Shown: positions 26,774 to 37,857 of the stretch, one piece after another
How positions within the stretch are numbered: the stretch's first letter is position 1
How the letters are laid out: each line of letters opens with the position of its first letter
Source of the DNA: DATKJS01 sp964551995
Lineage (GTDB): Bacteria; Acidobacteriota; Aminicenantia; Aminicenantales; Saccharicenantaceae
DNA length: 64,000 nucleotides
Reading direction: 5' to 3'
Assembly: GCA_964551995.1 (NCBI GenBank)
Contig: CAZKFD010000004.1
Coordinates: forward strand, 124,001 to 188,000
The notes under the pieces: model-generated
Databases searched by the model: none
What the model saw: only the letters and a program-made list of their open reading frames with translations
Told to the model about the DNA's origin: nothing
Translations under genes and position numbers: made by a program

Positions 26774-27789
26774 TGCCAGACTCTTCCCGATTTCTTGAGG
26801 AGGACGATGAAGAACGGGACGCCGACGGCGCTCGTCAGGATGCCGATGGGGATCTCGAAGGGGGCCGCGCTCCGGGCGATGTCGTCGGCGACGAGGAGAA
26901 GGCTCGCGCCGAAGGCGGCGGACAGCGGGATGACCTTGCGGTTGTCCGCGCCGACCATCATCCGGACGAGATGGGGGACGATCAGCCCCATCCAGTTGAT
27001 GACGCCCGTCACCGACGTTGCGGCGGCGGTCGTGAGGGTGGCCACGGCGATGACGAGGATCTTCTCCCACTTGACGTTGACGCCGAGCGTACGGGCCTCC
27101 TCGTCTCCGAGGGAAAGGACGTTCATCCGCCACCGGAGGAGGACGAGGACGATGACGCCCAACGCTATGAGCGGCAGCGTCAGGGCGAGGTCTTTCCAGA
27201 CGGCCTGGGCGAGGCTGCCCATGAGCCAGAAAATGAGGGATTGGAGGGCATAGGGATTGGCGAAGAACTCGACAAACGAGAGGAAGGCCTGGAAGAGGGC
27301 CGAGACGATGATCCCTGCGAGGAGGATGGTGACGATCTGCGAGGCCGATTTCCCGGCGATCAAGAGAACAAGCACCACCGCCAGGACGGCGAAGGCGAAA
27401 GCGGCGAGCTGCGGGGGAAAGCCGCGGCCGAGGAAGACCAGGGACAGAGCGGCGCCGAAGGCCGCCCCGTACGATATGCCGAGGCTGAACTCGAAGACCA
27501 GGGGATTCTTGAACAGCGCCTGGAGAGACGCCCCGGACACCGCCAGCGCCGCTCCGGCGAACAGGGCGAGGAGGAGGCGCGGCAGGCGGATGCGGAAGAG
27601 GATGTCGGCCTCGGGCGAGCCGGCCCCCGCGCGTCCGGACGACAGCGCCCCAACGACGGTTGTCCAGACGGACTTGAGTGGAATATGATATGAACCGATG
27701 TTCAGCGATACGAGCAGCAGCACGACGGGGAGAACGAACGCCGCCGCGGCCAGCCAGCCGGTCTTCCTACTTGGGGAGCCAATCATCAC
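26770..27789 (-). CDS. FecCD/BtuC-type ABC transporter permease
   Basis: 339 residues with about ten membrane helices. Family landmarks: RIRLPRLLLALFAGAALAVSGASLQALFKNPL, GISYGAAFGAAL, FWLMGSLAQAVWKDL, LGVNVKWEK and GVINWMGLIVPHLVRMMVG. It forms the homodimeric channel of an importer for cobalamin or chelated iron. GTG at 27789 (GGAGG ten bases upstream) and ATG at 27786 are both possible starts. It overlaps the binding-protein gene by 23 bases upstream and the ATPase gene by 4 bases downstream. Confidence 0.92.
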   Translation of the reverse strand: MMIGSPSRKTGWLAAAAFVLPVVLLLVSLNIGSYHIPLKSVWTTVVGALSSGRAGAGSPEADILFRIRLPRLLLALFAGAALAVSGASLQALFKNPLVFEFSLGISYGAAFGAALSLVFLGRGFPPQLAAFAFAVLAVVLVLLIAGKSASQIVTILLAGIIVSALFQAFLSFVEFFANPYALQSLIFWLMGSLAQAVWKDLALTLPLIALGVIVLVLLRWRMNVLSLGDEEARTLGVNVKWEKILVIAVATLTTAAATSVTGVINWMGLIVPHLVRMMVGADNRKVIPLSAAFGASLLLVADDIARSAAPFEIPIGILTSAVGVPFFIVLLKKSGRVWQ

Positions 27790-28849
27790 AGTCGAGAAGC
27801 CTCCAAAGCTTGGTGAAGGCGCCGTCGAGGCCGTAGAATTCCCTGAAGACGGCGTCCCCCTCTTGGCGCAGGTCGAAGCGCGGGAACCGGTCGGGATGGA
27901 GGAGCCGGGCCAGATAGAGCGTTTCGACGAGGACGAGGGCCGGGTCCCACCAGTACCAGAAGCCGAACGTATAATGGACCCGCCTGCCCCTGACGGCCCG
28001 CAAAGAAGCCAGGCGCGCGTCTGACAGGATGCCGGCCGCCGTGACGGCCCGTTCTTCGGGCAGGTAGTTCCCCTGGATAAGGATCATATCGGGGTCCCAG
28101 CGGATGATGTCCTCGAGCCGGACCGTCGTCCCCGCCGTGCCGAGATAGGAGGGCAGGAGGCCGGCAGCGCAATTCACGGCCCCGGCTGCGTCAACGGGGT
28201 CGTAGGCCACCGGCGTCCTCAGGAGCGATCCCCAGAAGGCCAGGTAGACCCGCGGCCGAGCCGCCGCCGGCACGCGCCCGATCCGGAGCTCGATGTCCGA
28301 GATCTTCGCTCTGAAAAATTCGGCGAGCTCCCGGGCCCGATTCTCTCTCCCGATGAGCCGGCCGACGGTCCCGATCTCCTGCAGAAGGTTTTCGAATCTG
28401 CCCGTCGAGGCCAAAGCCGCCACGGGGATCCTGAGCTTACGTTCGATCCTCTCGGCCGATTGAAACTCCGAAGGCGAGGAGAACAAAACGTCCGGCCGGA
28501 GCCGGAGGGCCAGCTCGAAGTTCAGGTCCTGAGCCTGGTTTGAAACGACCGGAAGGTCCCGCCCCTGCGGAAAGACGACGGAAAACAGATGGTCGAAATG
28601 GCGCAGGAAAAAATCGACGCTGACGAGCTTGTCCCCGCCCCCCAGGGCCACGATGATCCGGGTGATCTCGGGCTCGAGAGAGATCACCCGTCTGACGGTG
28701 GCCGGGACTTCGACCCTCCGGCCCAAGCTGTCCCTGACGGCGAGCCGCGGGATTTCCCGGGCCCTGAGCCCGGCGGGTTCCTGGCAGAGAAGAAGAAGAA
28801 GGGCCGCGAGAAGGAGCAGGGTCGATCCCCTCCGCCGGCTCATGGGCAT
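27767..28849 (-). CDS. ABC transporter substrate-binding protein, BtuF/FecB family
   Basis: 360 residues with signal peptide (GSTLLLLAALLLLLCQEPAGLRA). It has the two-lobe TroA-like pattern: VRDSLGRRVEVPATVRRVISLEPEITRII, LRPDVLFSSPSEFQ, a long connecting helix, and a second lobe with IIRWDPDMILIQGNYLP. The family binds cobalamin, heme or iron chelates in the periplasm; the C-terminal part (YTFGFWYWWDPALVLVETLYLARLLHPDRF) is typical of the group. Its ATG follows directly on the TAG of the GH20 gene with no gap, so it is probably translated by coupling. Confidence 0.88.
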   Translation of the reverse strand: MPMSRRRGSTLLLLAALLLLLCQEPAGLRAREIPRLAVRDSLGRRVEVPATVRRVISLEPEITRIIVALGGGDKLVSVDFFLRHFDHLFSVVFPQGRDLPVVSNQAQDLNFELALRLRPDVLFSSPSEFQSAERIERKLRIPVAALASTGRFENLLQEIGTVGRLIGRENRARELAEFFRAKISDIELRIGRVPAAARPRVYLAFWGSLLRTPVAYDPVDAAGAVNCAAGLLPSYLGTAGTTVRLEDIIRWDPDMILIQGNYLPEERAVTAAGILSDARLASLRAVRGRRVHYTFGFWYWWDPALVLVETLYLARLLHPDRFPRFDLRQEGDAVFREFYGLDGAFTKLWRLLDCDDWLPK

Positions 28850-30919
<2,070 letters not shown>

Positions 30920-31056
30920 GGCTCCTCCTTGCGCCGCCCGGCTGAGTTCAGATAATCGGATAGAAATTTTATATATCACAGACGCCCTCCAGTGGAAAAT
31001 AGGGCGTGTGCTTTTCAAAGCGTTCAGACCCGGGGGTGCCGGCGTCCGTCCCGCGT

Positions 31057-31323
31057 TCAGCCTTCAATTCTTTCGACCACGATCGTCAGGTTCGAGGCCA
31101 GGGCGGCGACGGCCCCCACCGCGGCCAGGATCGGGGCGACCAGCGCGCCGACGACCCCCACGGTCAACGGGAGCTCCATGAAAACCTTGCCGTTTTCGTC
31201 CTTGAGGATGATCCTCCGGGCATTTCCCTCATGGAGAATTTCCTTGATCTTGTTGAGGATCTCTCCTCCTGTGACGCGAAATTCCTCGGTCCATGTCCTC
31301 TGCTCTGTTTTTTTCTCCGCCAT
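31057..31323 (-). CDS. DUF4342 domain protein, small membrane protein
   Basis: 88 residues. The N-terminal 50 residues are soluble and helical (WTEEFRVTGGEILNKIKEIL, then GNARRIILKDENGKVFMELP), and residues about 52-80 are one long hydrophobic segment (TVGVVGALVAPILAAVGAVAAL). This is the layout of DUF4342 proteins. AAGGAG is six bases from ATG 31323, which favours it over ATG 31329 and over a start further upstream. Function unknown. Confidence 0.75.
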   Translation of the reverse strand: MAEKKTEQRTWTEEFRVTGGEILNKIKEILHEGNARRIILKDENGKVFMELPLTVGVVGALVAPILAAVGAVAALASNLTIVVERIEG

Positions 31324-31396
31324 CCTCATCTCCTTCAAAATTGATTCGGGGGGCCCGGCGCCAGGCTCCGGAACGCCGCTCCGCACTTATTCTACT

Positions 31397-31936
31397 CTAA
31401 AGGTCCGGAAAGAGCTGCTTCAGAATCTTCAGGGACTCCGGAAAGAGATCGGTCAGAGCAACCTCTTCCCACGCCGCGGACTCGACCAGCCAGTTCCCCT
31501 GCGGCCCCTTTCTCAGCCCGATATCAAAGCGATAACACTCCCCCGCGTACCGGATCAGCCTGCGGAACATCTCCGCCGCTCCCGCGCTCAGCATGGCCTC
31601 GGCCCGCACGGACGCCTTCCCTTCGGAATCGATGGTTTCAATCCTGACGCCGAGCAGATGGATCACGATCCCTCCCCGGCCGAGATAGTCGCGGATGAGA
31701 GATTCTGTGGCGGCCTTGTCCCGCCCTTCGAAATCCCGGTAATCCTCGGCCAGGCAGTCCATCACGGCGTCCAGATGTCCCTTTTCGGCCTGAGCGGTCG
31801 TTTCTTTGACGAACTCGCGGATCCGGCTTTCCTCGGACGGAGGGCGGCAGCCGAAGCCGGCGGCCGCGGCCGCCGCCAGCGCCAGCCAGGTTGTCAAGCG
31901 GTTCCGGCGCGTATGGGCCCGACAGCCGAGGATCAT
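31397..31936 (-). CDS. Secreted NTF2-like protein, possible lipoprotein
   Basis: 179 residues. The N-terminus has a positively charged stretch and a hydrophobic segment LTTWLALAAAAAAGFGC; the Cys could be lipidated but the preceding GFG is a poor lipobox. The rest (FVKETTAQAEKGHLDAVMDC, ESLIRDYLGRGGIVIHLLGV, then four beta strands) has the helix-then-sheet pattern of the SnoaL/NTF2-like fold. The start overlaps the DUF2207-like gene as ATGA, with GGAGG nine bases upstream inside it. Function unknown; a lipid- or polymer-binding periplasmic role is guesswork. Confidence 0.6.
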   Translation of the reverse strand: MILGCRAHTRRNRLTTWLALAAAAAAGFGCRPPSEESRIREFVKETTAQAEKGHLDAVMDCLAEDYRDFEGRDKAATESLIRDYLGRGGIVIHLLGVRIETIDSEGKASVRAEAMLSAGAAEMFRRLIRYAGECYRFDIGLRKGPQGNWLVESAAWEEVALTDLFPESLKILKQLFPDL

Positions 31937-32511
31937 CCGGCGCCCCCTCCCCCGCCGCTGAAGCCTCCTCCCGCTCCCGACGAATAATGTGCGGCCGACA
32001 GGCTCACCTGGCTGACGGTGGCGGCTATGTGCCCGATGCTGCCGGCCATCGAGGCGATGCTGTCCGCGGAAGAGACGAACCCTGCCCGGCCCGCTGCCGA
32101 ATACCATGCGGGAACGGTTCCTCCCCGTTCGCCGAGGATGACGGGCAAGGCTTTGAGGATCTTCTTGGCGTTGCCGAACAGGATGCCGAAAACGAGATAG
32201 GATTCCCAGAGCGTCAGAGCTTCCGGGGGCAGCTCCCGGAAGTCGGAAAAATCGTCCAGAAAGCGCTTGAAAGCCCTCCAGCGATCGTTCTCGCGGGCCC
32301 AAGCCTGCGTTCGCCGCTTGAGCGTGGGGATGATTACGGCGCACAGGACGGCGATGACGGGGCTCGCGGTCAGGACCGCGATCGGCCAGGAAACGGCCAG
32401 GAAGACGTTCCAGGCCCATACGCTCTTGGCCTCGAGGGAACCTAAGGGGGCCGCCTGGGCCGGCCCCAAGAGCGTCGAAACCATCAGGATGAGTCCGGCC
32501 GCTCTTTTCAT
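31933..32511 (-). CDS. DUF2207-like membrane protein lacking the N-terminal domain
   Basis: 192 residues. A signal-like start (AAGLILMVSTLLGPAQA) is followed by a hydrophobic hairpin (VFLAVSWPIAVLTASPVIAVLCAVII) and the segment WRAFKRFLDDFSDFRELPPEALTLWESYLVFGILFG, which is the C-terminal part of DUF2207 proteins, and it ends in the typical glycine-rich tail SSGAGGGFSGGGGGAG. Full DUF2207 proteins are near 550-650 residues; the extracellular DUF2207 domain and first helices are absent. The ATG lies 10 bases after the fucosidase stop. No frameshift or remnant of the missing domain is visible, so this may be a genuine short form. Confidence 0.7.
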   Translation of the reverse strand: MKRAAGLILMVSTLLGPAQAAPLGSLEAKSVWAWNVFLAVSWPIAVLTASPVIAVLCAVIIPTLKRRTQAWARENDRWRAFKRFLDDFSDFRELPPEALTLWESYLVFGILFGNAKKILKALPVILGERGGTVPAWYSAAGRAGFVSSADSIASMAGSIGHIAATVSQVSLSAAHYSSGAGGGFSGGGGGAG

Positions 32512-32521
32512 CGGCGTCCTC

Positions 32522-33868
32522 TCACTCGAGGTAGATCTCGATCGTGGGAATTTCGATGTCCGGCTTGGGCACCGGCAGGCGCAATACCAAGGAGTCTGTT
32601 CCCGAATCGGGCCGCGTCCCTGGGAAAAAGCCGATCTCCGTGCCTTTGTCCGCGAATGGCACCTCGGAGCCGTCGTGAAGGAGCTGGGCATAGGCGGCCC
32701 GTCCGGCAAAGCCGTCCAGGCGGAGGGTTCCTGCGGGCCACTCGAGGACGTGGACGTAAAGCCGGCGCGCGGCCGGATGATAGGTCAGGAGGCAGTTGGC
32801 GGGCGCGGGAAATTGCGGCGGGGCCCCGCTGCATCCGTATACCGACCGGCCGTTCGTCCTCATCCATTCGCCGATGCCCCGGAGCCGTTCGACGGCTCGC
32901 CCGTCGAATGTCCCGCGAGCCGTCGGCCCGACGTTAAGAAGCAGGTTCCCGCCCTTGCTCACCGTCTCGATGAGCAGGACGAGCAGCTGGCGGACCGATT
33001 TCCAGGTCGATTCGTCCCGATGATATCCCCATGAGCCGGAAAATGTCTGGCATGTCTCCCAGGGAACGGGCCGCCCGCCCTCGCGGATCCCCTCGCGCGG
33101 CATGAATTGCTCGGGCGTCCGGTAGTCCCATCCCCCAGGAACGTCGAGGAGGTCGAGCCGGTCGTTGACGATGATGTCAGGCCGCAGGTCCCGGATCATC
33201 CGCAGCAGCCTCTCCGAGCGCCACTCGGCCCGCCCTTTCCCGCCCGGACCGGGGAACGAATAATCCAGGAAGAGGACGTCGACGGCCCCGAAGCCGGTCA
33301 GGAGCTCCCGGACCTGGTTCGACAGATAATCCGCGTATCTGCCGATGTCGCGGCCCTTCGCTCCTTCCACAAAGGCGACGTCGTCGCGCCGCGGGTGGAA
33401 AGCGTCGACCGTGTAGTCGGGATGGTGCCAGTCCAGGAGGGAGTAATAAAAGCCGAAACGGAGTCCTTCCGCCCGCACGGCCGCCGCAAGGGGAGCGAGC
33501 AGGTCTCTCCCCGCGAGCGTTCGGGTGGCTTTGTAGTCCGTATAGGCCGAGTCCCACAGGCAGAAGCCGTCATGGTGCTTAGCCGTCACGACGACATATC
33601 TCATGCCCGCGGTCTTGGCCGTCCGGGCCCACTCGGCCGGGTCGTAGAGGTCGGGGTCGAAATGTTCGAAATACCGCTGGTAGGCTGCGTTCGTGAGATG
33701 CTCGCGGCTCGCGACCCATTCGTGCCGCGCCGGAAGGGCGTAGAGACCCCAGTGGATGAACATGCCGAAGCGCGCCTCCAGCCACCACTTCATCCTGTCC
33801 CCGAGCGCGGCCGAGGCCCCGTCGTCTGTCAAAGCCTGAACGGCTTTCTTCGGCGTTGGATCCGGCAT
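32522..33868 (-). CDS. Alpha-L-fucosidase, GH29
   Basis: 448 residues. GH29 landmarks: WWLEARFGMFIHWGLYALPARHEW, YVVVTAKHHDGFCLWDS, RFGFYYSLLDWHHPDY, the nucleophile region VDVLFLDYSFPG and LVLLIETVSKGGNLLLNVGPTARG. There is no signal peptide, so the enzyme probably acts in the cytoplasm on imported oligosaccharides, unlike the secreted GH38, GH127 and GH20 nearby. It is followed on the same strand by the DUF2207-like and NTF2-like genes within 10 bases and an ATGA overlap. Confidence 0.92.
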   Translation of the reverse strand: MPDPTPKKAVQALTDDGASAALGDRMKWWLEARFGMFIHWGLYALPARHEWVASREHLTNAAYQRYFEHFDPDLYDPAEWARTAKTAGMRYVVVTAKHHDGFCLWDSAYTDYKATRTLAGRDLLAPLAAAVRAEGLRFGFYYSLLDWHHPDYTVDAFHPRRDDVAFVEGAKGRDIGRYADYLSNQVRELLTGFGAVDVLFLDYSFPGPGGKGRAEWRSERLLRMIRDLRPDIIVNDRLDLLDVPGGWDYRTPEQFMPREGIREGGRPVPWETCQTFSGSWGYHRDESTWKSVRQLLVLLIETVSKGGNLLLNVGPTARGTFDGRAVERLRGIGEWMRTNGRSVYGCSGAPPQFPAPANCLLTYHPAARRLYVHVLEWPAGTLRLDGFAGRAAYAQLLHDGSEVPFADKGTEIGFFPGTRPDSGTDSLVLRLPVPKPDIEIPTIEIYLE

Positions 33869-33938
33869 GCGAACTCCCCGGGCGGCACCCGTCCCGTTCT
33901 TTGTAGCTCAGGAGGGGGGAAAAAGCAAGACCGCGGGC

Positions 33939-34307
33939 TCAGGTTCGGAACCCTTTTTTCCCGTAGATGTGATCGATCAGCGCCAGTTCGGCCTCGGGAT
34001 CGATGTCGACGAACTCGAGCCCCATGTCGAAGACGTCCTGCCCGAAAAGCTCCTTGACCCATCGGACACGGGCGACGGCCCGGATGCGTTTCCGCGACTT
34101 GGCCAGGGTGAGCTCGACCTTAATGCGCGAATCGACGGCCAGAGGCGCGTCCGTCATGACCCGGATCCCGCCCAGCGAGATGTCCTTGGTCAGCGAATGA
34201 TACACCGATTTCGGTCCCTGGGGGCTCCCGTTGGCCAGCAGGTTGAGGGTGACTTTGTTTTCCTCGTTGACTCTGGGATCGCGGCGCCGTTCCTTCATCT
34301 TTTCCAA
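33939..34307 (-). CDS. PilZ domain protein
   Basis: 122 residues covering a single PilZ domain, which binds cyclic di-GMP. Visible are the RxxxR motif (RRDPR, 8-12) and the second motif DISLGGIRV (D/NxSxxG). The TTG at 34307 has GGAG eight bases upstream, while the ATG at 34298 has only a weak site; either gives a complete domain. The gene stands alone between the fucosidase operon and the divergent acyl-CoA synthetase gene. Confidence 0.85.
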   Translation of the reverse strand: MEKMKERRRDPRVNEENKVTLNLLANGSPQGPKSVYHSLTKDISLGGIRVMTDAPLAVDSRIKVELTLAKSRKRIRAVARVRWVKELFGQDVFDMGLEFVDIDPEAELALIDHIYGKKGFRT

Positions 34308-34512
34308 CCCGTCTGCTCCGGCGCGTGCCCCGAACCCTTGGAGCTCCGGGCCGGGCCCCGAACTTCGGAATAAAAAATCATATCAAAGCCCCAGATAAAG
34401 GTCAAACTCGACCCCGGCAAGCATCTGCCGCCGGGACGGAGGCAGCGTCCCTCATTTTTGGGTCGGCCGGCAACTGCGGAAATTGACGCGCTGGCCGCGA
34501 TCATAAGCATTT

Positions 34513-34541
34513 TTGACTTTGCCGGAGCCCCGAATTAGTAT
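34513..34541 (+). promoter_or_regulatory. Promoter for the acyl-CoA synthetase gene
   Basis: TTGACT (34513-34518), 17-base spacer, TAGTAT (34536-34541). The expected start is near 34548, giving a 25-base leader with GGAGG seven bases before ATG 34573; this excludes the longer frames beginning at 34513 or 34540. Confidence 0.65.
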
Positions 34542-34572
34542 GCTCGTATCCATTGGAGTCGGAGGCCGCGAG

Positions 34573-36483
34573 ATGACGGAAAGGACGATCCCCCGGCTAT
34601 TCGAGACGAGCGTCAGGGCCTTCCCCGATAATGTCATGATGTGGGAAAAGCGCGGCGCGCGTTACGCGGGGACGAGCTACCGAGAGATGCGCGCCCTCGT
34701 CCGCAGGTTCGCCGCCGGGCTGAGGAGCCTCGGCCTCGGAAAGGGCGACCGCGTGGCCCTCATCTCCGAGGGGCGGAACGACTGGGTCATGAGCGAGCTC
34801 GCGATCCTGTACAACGGGGCCGTGAACGTGCCCATCTCCGTCAGGGTGGATGAGCTTTCGGACCTCAAGTTCCGGCTCGCCCACTCGGGCTGCCGGATGG
34901 CGGTCATTTCGAAGTCCCAGGTTTCCAAGCTCCGGATGGTCAAAGGGGACCTCCCGGATCTTGAATGGACGATCCTCCTGGATGAGATGCCGTCCTACGA
35001 AGCTGATGAGCTCACCGCGGGCGAGGTCCTGGCCAGGGGCGACGAGTATCTCAGAAGCCGCGCTGCCGAGTGCGAGGCTGCCTGGCAATCGGTCCGCGAA
35101 GACGACTATGCCAATATCTGCTATACATCCGGGACGACTGCCGATCCCAAAGGGATCATCCTGACCCATCGCAATTATGCGGTCAACGTGGAGCAGGGCC
35201 TCGCTCTTTGCCCGGTGCGCGAAGACAGCGTCACCCTCGCTATCCTCCCCTGGGACCACGCCTTCGCCCATACTGTCTGCATCTACGCGTTCATTCGGAA
35301 CGGCAGCGCCGTGGCCTCCGTTGAGGCCGGCCGGACGGGCATCGAAACGCTCAAGAACATCCCCGGGAACATCCGGGACATACGTCCGACGATCCTGATG
35401 AGCGTCCCGGCGCTGGCCAAGAGCTTCCGGAAGAATATCGAGAAGGGCGTCCGGGACAAGGGGTCGGCGGCCGAGGGTCTCTTCAAGAGGGGCCTGAAAA
35501 CGGCCTATCGATACAACGCCGACGGCTGGAACCGGGGCTCGGGTTTCCGGACGCTGCTCAAGCCGCTCCTCTTTTTTTACGACCGGATGCTGTTCCGGAA
35601 GATCCGCCAGAACTTCGGCGGCCGTCTCGAATTCTTCATCGGCGGCGGAGCTCTCCTCGACCTCGATCTCCAGCGCTTTTTCTACGCGATCGGCATCCCC
35701 ATGTATCAAGGCTATGGCCTGACCGAAGCCGCCCCGGTCATTTCTGCCAACAGTCCCCATTTCCACAAGCTCGGCTCTTCGGGGCGCGTCGTCCCAGGCC
35801 TCGAAATCCGGATCGCCGACGAGGCCGGGAATCCCCTGCCCGTAGGGACCAAAGGCGAGATCGTCGTCCGCGGCGAAAACGTCATGGCCGGCTACTGGAA
35901 AAACGAGAGGGCGACGCGGGAGGCGCTCCGCGACGGTTGGCTCTTTACGGGGGACATCGGCTACCTGGACGCGGACGGTTTTCTGTATGTCCTGGGGCGG
36001 GTTAAGAGTCTCCTGATTGCAGGCGACGGAGAGAAGTACAGCCCGGAGGTCATTGAAGAAGCCGTCACGGACCATTCGCGCTTCATCGAGCAGTTCATAC
36101 TCTACAACAACCAGTCGCCCTACACCGTCGCGCTCGTTGTGCCCAACCGGGAGGCCGTCCTCCGCTGGCTCCGGCAGAAGGGACTTTCTCCGAAAACACC
36201 GGAAGGCCGGGAGGCCGTGCTCCGTCTCTTGGACGCCGAAATCGCCGCATATCGCGAGGGCGGCCGCTTCGCCGGAGAGTTTCCCGGACGCTGGCTTCCC
36301 TCCGCCGTAGCCATTCTCGGCGAGGGGTTTACGGAACAGAACGGACTCCTCAACTCGACGCTGAAAATGGTTCGGGGAAAGATCGCGGACGTTTACCGGA
36401 ACCGGCTCGATTTCCTCTTCACGCTAGAGGGCCGGGAGATCTGCAACAGCCAAAACCGGACCATCGTCAGCCGCTGGGAATGA
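34573..36483 (+). CDS. AMP-dependent long-chain acyl-CoA synthetase
   Basis: 636 residues of the ANL superfamily, long-chain fatty acid ligase type. Visible: ATP-binding loop ICYTSGTTADPKGIILTHRNY, PWDHAFAHT, GGGALLDLDLQRFF, YQGYGLTEAAPVIS (A5 motif), the adenylate-binding GDIGYLDADGFLYVLGR (A7/A8) and a C-terminal lysine region ending NSTLKMVRGKI. It activates fatty acids to acyl-CoA with ATP. The gene has its own promoter and no partner within 60 bases. Confidence 0.92.
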   Translation: MTERTIPRLFETSVRAFPDNVMMWEKRGARYAGTSYREMRALVRRFAAGLRSLGLGKGDRVALISEGRNDWVMSELAILYNGAVNVPISVRVDELSDLKFRLAHSGCRMAVISKSQVSKLRMVKGDLPDLEWTILLDEMPSYEADELTAGEVLARGDEYLRSRAAECEAAWQSVREDDYANICYTSGTTADPKGIILTHRNYAVNVEQGLALCPVREDSVTLAILPWDHAFAHTVCIYAFIRNGSAVASVEAGRTGIETLKNIPGNIRDIRPTILMSVPALAKSFRKNIEKGVRDKGSAAEGLFKRGLKTAYRYNADGWNRGSGFRTLLKPLLFFYDRMLFRKIRQNFGGRLEFFIGGGALLDLDLQRFFYAIGIPMYQGYGLTEAAPVISANSPHFHKLGSSGRVVPGLEIRIADEAGNPLPVGTKGEIVVRGENVMAGYWKNERATREALRDGWLFTGDIGYLDADGFLYVLGRVKSLLIAGDGEKYSPEVIEEAVTDHSRFIEQFILYNNQSPYTVALVVPNREAVLRWLRQKGLSPKTPEGREAVLRLLDAEIAAYREGGRFAGEFPGRWLPSAVAILGEGFTEQNGLLNSTLKMVRGKIADVYRNRLDFLFTLEGREICNSQNRTIVSRWE

Positions 36484-36497
36484 GGCTCCCGCGTCGG

Positions 36498-36527
36498 TTG
36501 ACAAGCCGCCCGGAATTAAGGTATGTA
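36498..36527 (+). promoter_or_regulatory. Possible promoter for the MFS transporter gene
   Basis: A consensus TTGACA (36498-36503) is followed after 18 bases by TATGTA (36522-36527), a weak -10. The ATG at 36548 lies 20 bases further with no clear Shine-Dalgarno. Confidence 0.45.
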
Positions 36528-36547
36528 GGGGCCTCGCAAGAAGTCGC

Positions 36548-37795
36548 ATGAGCGTCAAGTTCCGCCTCGGCGTCATGATGTTTCTCCAGTACGCCATCTG
36601 GGGCTCATGGGCGCCGGTGCTCTCGGCCTATCTCCAGAACACCCTAGGCTTCAACGGCGTCGAGCTCGGCGCCATCTTCAGCCTGCTTCCTCTCGCGACC
36701 ATCATCTCGCCCTTCATCGGCGGCCAGTTCGCCGACCGCTGGTTCGCCACCGAGAAGGTCATGGGCGTGCTCCAGCTGGCCGGCGGAGCGATCCTCATCC
36801 TCATCGCGGGCGTGAAAGACTTCGGGCCGATGATGTGGCTGATGCTTCTTTACTGCCTCGTCTATGCCCCGACGCTCGCCCTGACGAACTCCATCTCCTT
36901 CATCAATCTCCAGAACTCGGAGAAGGAGTTCGGAGCCATCCGCGTCTGGGGGACGATCGGCTGGATCGCCGCCGGCTGGGCTCTGGCCGGATGGAGAGCC
37001 CTGGCCGGATCGCCGGAGGGGATCGCCATGAGAGGCGACACGCTCATCCTGGCCGGAGCGTTCTCGTTTCTCATGGGCCTCCATTCCTTCGCCCTTCCCC
37101 ACACGCCCCCCCGGAAGGAAAGCGCCAGTCCGTGGGCTTTCCTTGAGGCTCTTAAGATGTTCAAGGACCGGAGCTTCGCCGTCTTCGCCGCCATCTCATT
37201 CGTAGTGGCGACCGAGCTCCAGTTCTATTACGTCCTGACGGCCCCGTTCCTCACCTCGGACCGGGTCGGCATCAGCCAGAAATACGTTTCCGCAGTCATG
37301 ACGATTGCCCAAATGGCGGAGATCCTGGTCATGGCTTTTCTTCTCTCCTGGGCCCTGGGGAAGTTCGGCATGCGGAGAACTCTGACCCTGGGGATCCTGG
37401 CCTGGCCGATCCGCTACGTCATCTTCGTCATCGGGACGCCCGCTTGGCTGGTCATTGCCTCTCTGGCCCTCCACGGGTTCTGCTACGTTTTTTTCTTCAC
37501 GGCGGCCTACATCTATGTGGACAGCATCGCGCCCAAGGACATCCGTCACTCGGCCCAGGGCCTGATCGCCATCATCATCCTGGGCCTCGGTAGCTTCGCC
37601 GGGAGCCTGTTCTGCGGCTGGATCCAGAACCTCTTCACGGTTTCGACCGTGAGCCCCGCCGGCGCGGCCGTGCGCAGCGTCGACTGGAGGGGCACTTTCG
37701 TCGTGCCGACGGTCCTGACCCTGTTATGCCTCGTCGGCTTCCTCGCGTTTTTCCGTGAAAGGAAACAGGCGCCGGAGGCCGCGACTCCGGCCTGA
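36548..37795 (+). CDS. MFS transporter, nucleoside:H+ symporter (NupG-like) family
   Basis: 415 residues with 12 predicted membrane helices. The start MSVKFRLGVMMFLQYAIWGSWAPVLSAYL and the segment FGAIRVWGTIGWIAAGWALAG are characteristic of the NupG/XapB-type nucleoside symporter family, whose members in environmental bacteria often sit beside sugar oxidoreductases and may move sugars. It precedes the Gfo/Idh/MocA oxidoreductase by 62 bases on the same strand. Confidence 0.88.
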   Translation: MSVKFRLGVMMFLQYAIWGSWAPVLSAYLQNTLGFNGVELGAIFSLLPLATIISPFIGGQFADRWFATEKVMGVLQLAGGAILILIAGVKDFGPMMWLMLLYCLVYAPTLALTNSISFINLQNSEKEFGAIRVWGTIGWIAAGWALAGWRALAGSPEGIAMRGDTLILAGAFSFLMGLHSFALPHTPPRKESASPWAFLEALKMFKDRSFAVFAAISFVVATELQFYYVLTAPFLTSDRVGISQKYVSAVMTIAQMAEILVMAFLLSWALGKFGMRRTLTLGILAWPIRYVIFVIGTPAWLVIASLALHGFCYVFFFTAAYIYVDSIAPKDIRHSAQGLIAIIILGLGSFAGSLFCGWIQNLFTVSTVSPAGAAVRSVDWRGTFVVPTVLTLLCLVGFLAFFRERKQAPEAATPA

Positions 37796-37857
37796 GCGAT
37801 CGGGGCCGTGCGTCCCCGACGGCGGTTCGACGCCGGCTTCCATGAGGAGGAGAGATC

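Noticed and set aside
30920..31056. Cobalamin riboswitch in front of the GH20-BtuFCD operon
   Set aside because: The gap is only about 137 bases and AT-rich, with no cobalamin-box-like sequence that I could recognise.
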